From assembly GCF_013113715.1 (NCBI RefSeq), contig NZ_CP053344.1:434001-498000 (forward strand): a stretch of DNA of 64,000 nt, given 5' to 3'. Shown piece by piece: positions 52,811 to 60,216 of this stretch (within the stretch, counting starts at the first letter, position 1; every line of letters begins with the position of its first letter). A program made the translations under genes and the position numbers. This DNA comes from Herbiconiux sp. SALV-R1 (GTDB lineage Bacteria > Actinomycetota > Actinomycetes > Actinomycetales > Microbacteriaceae). The notes beneath the pieces were generated by a model. That model was given only the letters and a program-made list of their open reading frames with translations, searched no databases and was not told where the DNA came from.

Positions 52811-53233
52811 TCAGCCTCGCCGCGTGAGGAGCAGCACCGGAATGGTGCGGTGCCGCGCCTTGATGCGATAGTCGTCGAAGCCCGGGGCGGCGGCGACGAC
52901 CCGCTTCCAGGCGGCGGCGTACTCGTCGCCCGACAACGCCCGGGCCGTGACCTCCACCGTCTCGACGCCGTTCTCGCCCGGGGTCTCGATCGCAGCATCC
53001 GGATGCGCGACGAGGTTCGCGTACCAGGCCGGGTTCTCGGGCGCACCGGCCTTCGACGCGACGACCAGCCAGCCGTCCTGCTCGGGGAACCCCATCACGG
53101 GGCTGATGCGGGCCGCGCCCGACTTCGCGCCGGTGGTGTGCAGCAGCACCAGCTTGTCGCCGAACCCTGCGGTGCTGACCGTGCCCCCATTGGCACGAAA
53201 CTCCTCGACGATGCGCTCGTTGAAATCGCTCAT
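52811..53233 (-). CDS. Nitroreductase/Ddn-family deazaflavin-dependent protein
   Basis: A 140-residue split-barrel protein of the F420-dependent Ddn family: FNERIVEEFRANGGTVSTAGFGDKLVLLHTTGAKSGAARISPVMGF, VVASKAGAPENPAWYANLVAHPDAAIE, and VEVTARALSGDEYAAAW. The GAKSG and NPAWYANL blocks are diagnostic. Members reduce quinones or nitroaromatics with F420H2 and are widespread in actinobacteria. It appears to be monocistronic. Confidence 0.92.
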   Translation of the reverse strand: MSDFNERIVEEFRANGGTVSTAGFGDKLVLLHTTGAKSGAARISPVMGFPEQDGWLVVASKAGAPENPAWYANLVAHPDAAIETPGENGVETVEVTARALSGDEYAAAWKRVVAAAPGFDDYRIKARHRTIPVLLLTRRG

Positions 53234-53423
53234 GCGCCCACGCTAAACCCCTCGCGGCCCCCCGCGCCTCCACCGCCACCACCGCGCGTCGGCCGGCAAC
53301 GCGCCCGCCACGCCGCCGCGCGCGGGGCGCCGCCACCCTGCCGTCGACGCCGCGCCACCGCGCCGCATCGCGTCGCACGCGCCGCCGTGCAGCCGCCCGC
53401 CGCCGCGCCGCCGCGCGGCGAGG
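53234..53423. other. GC-saturated intergenic stretch
   Basis: About 190 bp of almost pure G/C with repeated CGCCGC and CCACCGC words between two minus-strand genes. No reading frame, hairpin with clear limits or promoter can be supported. Confidence 0.5.
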
Positions 53424-54821
53424 TCAGCGGGGGGTGCAGGCGACGTTGCTCAGCGCATGCGGGGCGTCGATGCCGGCGAGCGAAGCCACGTTGTCGCACC
53501 CCACCTCGTTGCGCGTGCCGGAGGGGGTCGCGGCTGTGCGCGCGTCGCCCACGAGGCGCACCGCGACGCCGTCGGTGCCGATCGCGAAGCGGTTCGCGGT
53601 GAACACGTTGCCCGCGCCGCCCAGGCCGTCGATGACGTGCACCTGGGCGCCGTCGCCGGGCGACGCCGTGCCCCGGTTGCCCGAGACGACCCAGTCCGAT
53701 CCCTTCACGTCGATCAGCGAGTCGGCCTCGGTGAGCGCCGAGCCGTCGAGCACGTTGCCGGTGAGCTCGCCCCCCGTCGTGCCCTCCTTCACGTCGATCG
53801 GCTCCGCCGTCGTGCCCGAGATGGTGGTGCGGGTCACGCGGTTGCGGTCGCTCGCATCCGGGTCGCAGTCGGTGAGGTCGCACCAGTTCGAGCGAGCGCT
53901 GCCGATGTAGACGCCCTCGCCGAAGCGGGGTTCGCGGAGTCCGGTGCGCTCGATGACGCTGTCTGCGAGCAGGTTGTCGCTGGACCCCGAGCGGAAGTGC
54001 ACGCCCTCGTCTCCGACGCCCGACACGGTGAGCGACCGCAGCTCGTTGTGCGATGAGGCATCGAGCATCACGCCCTTCTGACCGCCTGTGACGGTCAAGC
54101 CGGCGACGATCCAGCGCGAGGCGCCGTCGAGGTGGAGGGTGTAGCCCGAGTCGGTCGACCCGCCGTCGAGCACGGCGTCGGCGCTGCCGCACAGCGTGAT
54201 GGGGGCCGACCCGGTGCCGCGGGCGGTCGCCGTGAAGGTGCCGTCGTAGCGTCCGTCGGCGAGCACGATGCGGTCGCCGGCCACCGCGTCGCGGAGGGCC
54301 CGGGTGAGCTCGTCGGCGGTCGACACGAGGGTCGCTCCGGCGGGGTCGCAGTCGACGGATGCGCCGGTCGCCCCGCCCGCATCCGGCCCGGCACCGGGGG
54401 TTGCAGAGCCCGAGTCGTCATCGGGCGAGGGCGCCGCGGATGACGCGGAACCGCTGCCGCCCGACCCTCCCGACCCGCCCCCGAGCCCGCCGGGCTCTGC
54501 CCAGTAGGCGCCGTTCGCGCATCCGGACAGCACGCCCACGACCAGTCCTCCCAGCACGACCGCGAGCAGCCGCAGCCGCAGCCCCCGACGCAGCCCCCGC
54601 AGCCGCAGCCGCCCAAGCTCCCGCCCCCGCATCCACGCCGGCACGCGCCGCCCGAAACGGCCACGCGCGCCCGCCAGCCACCCACCGACCCGCACCGGCG
54701 CCGAGGCCGCAGACCCCGCTCGCAGCCACCCCCGACCCCCACCCCGCACGCCCACCGACCGCACAGCACGCACCCAGAAAGGGGGGTCCGTCAGGTCGCG
54801 CGGCGTAGGGGTCACGGTCAC
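53424..54821 (-). CDS. Secreted right-handed beta-helix lipoprotein
   Basis: About 465 residues from GTG 54821 (start uncertain; GTG 54815 is also possible). An unusually long, Arg-rich N-terminus of about 100 residues leads to LRLLAVVLGGLVVGVLSGC, a membrane-export helix with lipobox LSGC. A Gly/Ser linker follows, then a parallel beta-helix: CDPAGATLVSTADELTRAL, IVLADGRYDGTFTATARG, GYTLHLDGASRWIVAGLTVTGGQKGVMLDASSHNELRSLTVSG and further coils, with DCDPDASDRN and paired Cys. This is the PL6/alginate-lyase or chondroitinase-B-like arrangement. It diverges from a processive glycosyltransferase and probably acts on an extracellular polysaccharide. Confidence 0.82.
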   Translation of the reverse strand: MTVTPTPRDLTDPPFWVRAVRSVGVRGGGRGWLRAGSAASAPVRVGGWLAGARGRFGRRVPAWMRGRELGRLRLRGLRRGLRLRLLAVVLGGLVVGVLSGCANGAYWAEPGGLGGGSGGSGGSGSASSAAPSPDDDSGSATPGAGPDAGGATGASVDCDPAGATLVSTADELTRALRDAVAGDRIVLADGRYDGTFTATARGTGSAPITLCGSADAVLDGGSTDSGYTLHLDGASRWIVAGLTVTGGQKGVMLDASSHNELRSLTVSGVGDEGVHFRSGSSDNLLADSVIERTGLREPRFGEGVYIGSARSNWCDLTDCDPDASDRNRVTRTTISGTTAEPIDVKEGTTGGELTGNVLDGSALTEADSLIDVKGSDWVVSGNRGTASPGDGAQVHVIDGLGGAGNVFTANRFAIGTDGVAVRLVGDARTAATPSGTRNEVGCDNVASLAGIDAPHALSNVACTPR

Positions 54822-54939
54822 TACACTGACAGACGGCCGGAGTGCGACGCGGCCGAGCGCACGGCGGGCCACCCATCCGCGGCGTCGCGCACCCACCCGA
54901 GCCCCGTCGCGCATCCGTGGAGAGGCTGGCGGCGACCCC

Positions 54940-56325
54940 GTGCCCAGCGAGCTTTCGTCGTTCCTCGGCGACCTCGGCCGCACCGTGATGTGGCTGCTGC
55001 CGTTCGGCGTGTTCGGCATCGTGTCGTGGAGCTTCTGGCTGGTGCGCAAGGTCATCTCGGCGTCGACGAAGCCGGTGGTGAACGACTACCGCACCACGAC
55101 GACCGTGGTGGTGCCCTCCTACCACGAAGACCCGGACGTGCTGCTGCGCTGCCTCGAGACCTGGCGGCGGCAGCATCCGTCTCGCATCGTGATCGTGCTC
55201 GACGTCGCCGATGTCGAGGCCGAGCGGCGCATCGAGGCGCTCGGGCTGCCCGAGGTCGACGTGATCATGTTCAAGCATCGGGGCAAGCGGTCGGCGCTGG
55301 GGGTGGGCATCCGTGCCGCCGACACCGAGCTCGTGGTGCTCGTCGACTCCGACACGGCGTGGGAAGACGGGATGCTCGCCGCCGTTCAGATGCCGTTCAT
55401 CGACGCGGCGGTGGGTGCGGTGAGCACGCGGCAGAACGTGTACCTGCCGAAGACGAGCACCTGGCGGCGGGTCGCCGACTGGATCATCGACCAGCGGTAC
55501 TACGACTACGCCCCCGCCATGGGGCGGTTCGGCGGGGTGATCTGCGCCTCGGGGCGCACAAGCGCGTACCGGCGGGAGGTCATTCTGCCGAAGCTGCCCG
55601 AGCTCGAACACGAGGTGTTCATGGGTCGCGAATGCGTCGCGGGTGACGACGGGCGGCTCACCTGGCTGGTGCTGTCGGAGGGATACCGGGTCACGCACCA
55701 GGACTCGGCGCGGGCCCTGTCGATGTTCCCCGACACGTTCCGGGCGTTCGTGAAGCAGCGGGTGCGGTGGAGTCGCAACTCGTACCGGTGCTATCTCACG
55801 GCCATTCGCCGCGGCTGGATCTTCCGGGTGCCGTTCATCTCGCAGATCACCGTGATGCAGATCCTGTTCACGCCCGTGTCGATGGCGATCGCGGTGGCGT
55901 ACGTGTTCCACTCGCTGACGGCGCCGGTGCCGTGGTTGGCGTTCGCGATGGCGTTGCTGTGGGCGTTCGTGGGGCGGGGGATCCGCGGGGTGTCGCACCT
56001 CTGGCGGCGGCCTGAGGACATCGTCATCCTGCCGCTCGTCACCGGGATCACGGCGCTCGTGGCGTTGCCGATCAAGCTGTTCGCGCTATTCACCATGAAC
56101 ACGCAGGGGTGGCTGACACGCTCGGCCGATAGCGTCGGCGGGGAGGGACAGACGGAGCGGTCGCTGCGGAGCGAGGGTGCGGGTGGCGCGGATGGCGCGG
56201 GCGACGCGGGCGGCCCGTCGGGTGCGGGTGGCGCGGCGGGCCAGGGTGGCGCGGCGAGCGCGGGTGAGGCGATTACTGCGCCTGAGACGGATGCTCCGGT
56301 GACGGATGCGGTGGTCACCCCATGA
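54940..56325 (+). CDS. Processive family 2 glycosyltransferase (polysaccharide synthase type)
   Basis: A 461-residue membrane synthase. TM1 is VMWLLPFGVFGIVSWSFWLV. The GT-A domain has TTVVVPSYHEDPDVLLRCL, FKHRGKRSALGVGI, DxD in VVLVDSDTAWEDGM, a STRQNVYLP block, ICASGRTSAYRRE, the catalytic TGD-like GDDGRLTWLVL, and QRVRWSRNSY, the Q-x-x-R-W motif of processive synthases such as cellulose, hyaluronan and Alg8. C-terminal membrane segments (ITVMQILFTPVSMAIAVAYVF, LAFAMALLWAFVGRGI, IVILPLVTGITALVALPI) form the export pore. The last 70 residues are a Gly/Ala tail. It is coupled (ATGA) to the beta-helix membrane gene. Confidence 0.9.
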   Translation: MPSELSSFLGDLGRTVMWLLPFGVFGIVSWSFWLVRKVISASTKPVVNDYRTTTTVVVPSYHEDPDVLLRCLETWRRQHPSRIVIVLDVADVEAERRIEALGLPEVDVIMFKHRGKRSALGVGIRAADTELVVLVDSDTAWEDGMLAAVQMPFIDAAVGAVSTRQNVYLPKTSTWRRVADWIIDQRYYDYAPAMGRFGGVICASGRTSAYRREVILPKLPELEHEVFMGRECVAGDDGRLTWLVLSEGYRVTHQDSARALSMFPDTFRAFVKQRVRWSRNSYRCYLTAIRRGWIFRVPFISQITVMQILFTPVSMAIAVAYVFHSLTAPVPWLAFAMALLWAFVGRGIRGVSHLWRRPEDIVILPLVTGITALVALPIKLFALFTMNTQGWLTRSADSVGGEGQTERSLRSEGAGGADGAGDAGGPSGAGGAAGQGGAASAGEAITAPETDAPVTDAVVTP

Positions 56326-59147
56326 ACGACGACGATCAGCCCGACGACCGTACCGCCGCTGCAGACGACGTAGCGGCCGATGGTGTCGCCATCGCGGATG
56401 ACGCTGATGGGGTCGAGGGGTCGGCGACCGAGGACCGCTCCATCGCGGGTGGCGCCGACGACCCAGCGGAGCGCGGCGATCACGGGTCGCTCACCGCGGC
56501 GGAGCGAGGCGACACGATGGGGCGCGGCAGGCGGATGCTCGTGCGGCTCGGGGTGGGCATCATCATCGTCGGGTCGGTGGCGGCCGTGGTGCTGGTGTTG
56601 AACGGCGTGCCCGCGCGGGTGAGTGCGTTCCTCGGCAGCATCGGCTCGGCGGTAGTGGGCGCGCCGGCGACACCCGGCGCGAGCGCCACTCCTACGACGC
56701 CCGCGCCCAGCACGACTTCCGCCGCAGGCGCCCCCGCGACGGCAGCTGCGCCCGCCTCGCCCGAGCAAGCGGCACCCGCTGCTGGTGGCGGCGCTACGGA
56801 TGCGGCACCCGCCGCCGGTGGCGGGACCACGGATGCGGCACCCGCTACTGGTGGCGACGCCACGGGTGCGGCACCCGCTACTGGTGGCGACGCCACGGGT
56901 GCGGCACCCGCTACTGGTGGCGACGCCACGGGTGCCGCACCCGCCGCCGGTGGCGCCACCGACGCGGCACCCGCCGCCGGCGACGACACCACCGACGCGG
57001 CACCCGCCGCCGCCGCGGGCGGCGAAGCCGCCACGCCGCCGATCTCGGGCGACAAGGCGCTCGTTGAGGCAGCAGGGGAGGCCGCGGCGACGATGGGGCC
57101 GACGCCGACCTTCGCTCCGTACCCGGTCGACGAAGACTCCGCGTACGAGGCGGCGCTCGTGGCGGCGAACGACGTGCGGTGGTCGATGCTCGCGCGCGGG
57201 CTCTCGATCGCGAGCGATCCCGCCGGGTCGGTGATGGTGCTGTCACCCATCGGACGCCCCTACACGCTCGACGACCTCATCGACCTCGGTGGCATCACCC
57301 GCGTCGACGACACCGCGGTGCTCATGACCACGACGATCTTCGTGGGCCGCGGTGCCGAACTCGACCTCTCGGCGCCGGGGCAGACTCTGCGGATGTCGAG
57401 TGGAGCATCCGGATTCACCCCCCTCGTCGTCTGGGGCGGCACCCTCAAACTGACCGGCACCGCAGACGCCCCCTTCTCCATCACGTCGTGGAGCACCGCC
57501 GACGGCGCCCCCGACCTCGACACCACCGACGGCCGCGCCTACATCAGGGTGCACGAGGGCACGCTCACGGCCGACGGCGTCGCCCTGTCGCACCTCGGCT
57601 TCTACAGCGGACGCACCGGCGGCCTCGCCCTCACCGGGTCGACCACCGCCCTGTCGACCGGCACCCTCTCGCACTCGCGCGTCGACGGTGACCACATCGG
57701 GCTCTTCCTCGACTCCGCGACGAACGTCGCCGTCGCGGACACGACCTTCTCCGGGTCGCTCGACAGCGGGGTGCTCGTCAGCGGCGTGCTGGGCCTCGAG
57801 CTCGACACGGTGACGGTCTCCGACTCGGGGGCGCAGGGCGTGGAGGTGCGTCCGGGCAGTGCGGATGTCGCCATCCGCTCGTCGACCCTCACCGACAACG
57901 CGCGCTTCGGCCTCGACTTCGACGGCACGCCGCAGGTCGCCGGCGCGAACCCCGGCGGGCTGTCGCCCGGCAACGCGTGGTGGCTCACGCTCGAGAAGAG
58001 CACGCTCGCCGGCAACGGCTCCGGCGGGGCGCAGGTGAGCGGCACCAGCGGTGTGCAGCTCGCCGACAACACGGTCGAGCAGTCGCGGCTCGGCCTCCGC
58101 CTCACCGACTCGCAGGGGTCGGTGACGGGCAACCGGGTGTCGGTCGCCACCGGCTCGGGCATCGTCGTCGACGGCGGGTACACCTCGTTGACCGTCACCG
58201 GCAACACGGTCTCCGGCGAAGGGCCCTCGGCCATCGTCACCCGCGACGGCGCCGACGACGTCACCGCCACCGGCAACGACGACTCCGGCTGGTCGGAGCG
58301 GTGGGAGGTGCTGCTCTGGGTGGAGGCGCATCCGCTCGCTCTGCTGTGGGGGCTGCTGCTCGTCATCCCGGTGCTCGGCATCGCCTTCGTGTTCTACCGG
58401 GTGCGGCGGCAGCGCACCATCCGCGAGCTGGTCGAGTCGACGACGATCGCGCTGGCGCGCGCCGATCTCGAGCGGTACCGGGTTGCGCGGGCCGAGGGGG
58501 CGGGGGTGTCGGCGTCGGTGTCTGCGTCGGCGTCGGTGTCTGCGTCTGTGTCGACGGATGCGCAGGATGCTCCGGATGCGCTGGTCACCCACTCTGCGTC
58601 AACCGCAGCGGGCCTCGGCGCCGGCCTGGGCGCCGGCCTCGCCGCGACGGCCGGTGCGGGCGCGTCGCCCGCTGCCGGTGCCGCGGGTGCTGCGGGTGCT
58701 GCGCACCGACCCTGGAGCAGCAAGCTGTCGGGAGTCGCGGCCTCGGGCGGCTCGAGCGACGTGTGGCTGGTCGGCGGCCCACCCGGACGCGGCGGTGACG
58801 CGCCGACCCCTCCCCGCAGCGCCACCCCGTCGAGCGCTCCCGCCGCGCCGGCCTCGCGTCCCGGCTCGCCGGCCCCCGCACGATCGGGCGCCGCACCCGC
58901 GGCGACCGCCCCGCCGTCGAGGACCTCGGTGCCGAGCCTCCCCGCCTCGGTCGCGCCCCTGGCGAGCGCGCGAGGCGGCTCGAGCGCCGACCTCGGCAGC
59001 TTCTCCTCCGTCGAAGAACTCGCGGTCGCCGCAGTCCTCGACGCAGGCAAGCCCATCGACCGCGTCGCCCACGCCCTCCGCGTCCCCGTCGGCTCCGTCG
59101 CCGGCTGGGTCGCCAAGGCCCGCCGCGCCCGCGAGTCCGTGCTCTGA
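56322..59147 (+). CDS. Membrane-spanning beta-helix protein with C-terminal helix-turn-helix
   Basis: A 941-residue protein of unrecognised family. Residues 1-70 are acidic and cytoplasmic. TM1 is about 73-93 (VRLGVGIIIVGSVAAVVLVL), then an Ala/Pro/Thr linker with seven 11-residue repeats (155-230). Residues 290-650 form a right-handed parallel beta-helix (coils such as GVALSHLGFYSGRTGGLALTG, SGVLVSGVLGLELDTVTVSD, SVTGNRVSVATGSGIVVDGG) placed outside. TM2 is about 672-693 (ALLWGLLLVIPVLGIAFVFY), followed by a basic cytoplasmic region, long low-complexity tail, and a terminal HTH-like segment at about 895-937 (VEELAVAAVLDAGKPIDRVA, HALRVPVGSVAGWVAKARR). It overlaps the synthase gene by 4 bp. 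Confidence 0.82.
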   Translation: MNDDDQPDDRTAAADDVAADGVAIADDADGVEGSATEDRSIAGGADDPAERGDHGSLTAAERGDTMGRGRRMLVRLGVGIIIVGSVAAVVLVLNGVPARVSAFLGSIGSAVVGAPATPGASATPTTPAPSTTSAAGAPATAAAPASPEQAAPAAGGGATDAAPAAGGGTTDAAPATGGDATGAAPATGGDATGAAPATGGDATGAAPAAGGATDAAPAAGDDTTDAAPAAAAGGEAATPPISGDKALVEAAGEAAATMGPTPTFAPYPVDEDSAYEAALVAANDVRWSMLARGLSIASDPAGSVMVLSPIGRPYTLDDLIDLGGITRVDDTAVLMTTTIFVGRGAELDLSAPGQTLRMSSGASGFTPLVVWGGTLKLTGTADAPFSITSWSTADGAPDLDTTDGRAYIRVHEGTLTADGVALSHLGFYSGRTGGLALTGSTTALSTGTLSHSRVDGDHIGLFLDSATNVAVADTTFSGSLDSGVLVSGVLGLELDTVTVSDSGAQGVEVRPGSADVAIRSSTLTDNARFGLDFDGTPQVAGANPGGLSPGNAWWLTLEKSTLAGNGSGGAQVSGTSGVQLADNTVEQSRLGLRLTDSQGSVTGNRVSVATGSGIVVDGGYTSLTVTGNTVSGEGPSAIVTRDGADDVTATGNDDSGWSERWEVLLWVEAHPLALLWGLLLVIPVLGIAFVFYRVRRQRTIRELVESTTIALARADLERYRVARAEGAGVSASVSASASVSASVSTDAQDAPDALVTHSASTAAGLGAGLGAGLAATAGAGASPAAGAAGAAGAAHRPWSSKLSGVAASGGSSDVWLVGGPPGRGGDAPTPPRSATPSSAPAAPASRPGSPAPARSGAAPAATAPPSRTSVPSLPASVAPLASARGGSSADLGSFSSVEELAVAAVLDAGKPIDRVAHALRVPVGSVAGWVAKARRARESVL
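56784..57011 (+). repeat. 33-bp in-frame minisatellite in the beta-helix membrane gene
   Basis: About seven tandem units of 33 bp (one of 30 bp) encode GGDATGAAPAT-type 11-residue repeats. Three central units are almost identical in DNA. They lie in the linker between TM1 and the beta-helix, so copy number would change the reach of the extracellular domain. Confidence 0.85.
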
Positions 59148-59256
59148 GCCACGTGCTCACGCTGCGCGGCCCGGGCCGCGCCCTACCCGGCGCCACCGCT
59201 GTCCGGCCGCGCGGGCGAGCGGGCGCTGTGCGCCGCGACAGCACCACGCATCCGAC

Positions 59257-59318
59257 ATCGAGCAGTCGCAAAACGCCCTGTCATCGGGGTCGAGGGGGCG
59301 TTTTGTGACGGGTCGATC
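59257..59318. repeat. Palindromic repeat copy between convergent genes
   Basis: GTCGCAAAACGCCC (59265-59278) pairs with GGGCGTTTTGTGAC (59296-59309) with one mismatch, flanked by ATCGA and TCGAT. It mixes features of both palindrome families at 50066-50385 and may act as a terminator for the beta-helix gene or the TetR gene. The rest of 59148-59418 holds no gene. Confidence 0.75.
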
Positions 59319-59418
59319 GTGCTCGGGGCGCGTTGCAGGGCCTGCGCGTGAGCACCCTTCGTGCGGGTAGGCGTCCCACTCGCGCGGGTGTGCGGGCCCT
59401 TCGGGCGGGCAGCCCCGC

Positions 59419-60078
59419 TCAGAGGAGGGCGCGAGCCGTGGTGAGGAAGGCGGTACGGGCGGTGGCGGGAGAGTCGAGGTAGCCGCCGACGAGGGCGCCG
59501 TCGCGGAGGAGGATGATCGCGGCGGTGGTGGTGTCGGGGTCGGGGGCACCGGCGAGGACGAGGCGGGCGCGCACGGCCGCCGCGAACCAGTCGCGGTGGG
59601 CGCGCACGATGCGGCGCACCTCGCTGTCGGGGTCGGGGTACTCCGCAGCGGCGTTGATGAAGGGGCACCCGCGGTCGTGGTGCCGCACCACGTCGTCGGC
59701 GATGCCCTCGAGCAGCTCGTCGAGCGCGGCCCGCGAGTGCTCGGGGGAGGCATCCGTGGAGGGCGGGCCCGGCTCGGCTGCCGCACCCGGCGCCGAGCTC
59801 GACAGCGCGCCCGCATCCGACCCCGACCGCGAGCCCGACGGTGCACCCGCACCACCCGCCCCCGCCACCACCGGGTCGGGGAACGCCGCGCGCAGCGCCT
59901 CGTCCTCGCGGCGGAGGTAGGCGGCGACGAGCTGCTCCTTGCCGTCGAAGTGGCGGTACATCGTGGCGCGGGTGACGCCGGCCTCGCGCAGGATGCGGTC
60001 CATGCCGACCCGCGTGATCCCCTCCCGGTAGAACAGCTCGGACGCCACCCGCAGCAGCCTCTCCCGCGCCTCTGACAT
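59419..60078 (-). CDS. TetR-family regulator with internal low-complexity insertion
   Basis: A 219-residue repressor. The N-terminal HTH is RERLLRVASELFYREGITRVGMDRILREAGVTRATMYRHFDGKEQLVAAYL. Residues 70-112 are an Ala/Ser/Gly/Pro stretch in place of a short loop, after which the ligand domain continues RAALDELLEGIADDVV, GCPFINAAAEYPDP and VRRIVRAHRDWFAAAVRARLV, the pattern of the TetR_C_33-type family. ATG 60078 is followed upstream by a 16-bp TetR-like operator. It diverges from the NRPS-like gene and may regulate it or itself. Confidence 0.88.
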   Translation of the reverse strand: MSEARERLLRVASELFYREGITRVGMDRILREAGVTRATMYRHFDGKEQLVAAYLRREDEALRAAFPDPVVAGAGGAGAPSGSRSGSDAGALSSSAPGAAAEPGPPSTDASPEHSRAALDELLEGIADDVVRHHDRGCPFINAAAEYPDPDSEVRRIVRAHRDWFAAAVRARLVLAGAPDPDTTTAAIILLRDGALVGGYLDSPATARTAFLTTARALL

Positions 60079-60091
60079 GCCCCCACGCTAA

Positions 60092-60107
60092 CAGAACAGT
60101 CGTTCTG
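60092..60107. promoter_or_regulatory. TetR-type operator
   Basis: CAGAAC-AGTC-GTTCTG is a 16-bp dyad with perfect 6-bp arms, 14 bp upstream of the TetR start and 110 bp before the NRPS-like gene. AGAACNNNNGTTCT-like sites are common for TetR proteins in actinobacteria. It could control both divergent genes. Confidence 0.65.
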
Positions 60108-60216
60108 CCCGGGCGGTGACCCCATCCGTTCACCTCCGTGTCACCTGCGGTCAGTAGCTTGTGCGGCGCGTACGGTGGTCGAACGAACTCGCCGGCCGAG
60201 GTTAGGGGTTCACCGG

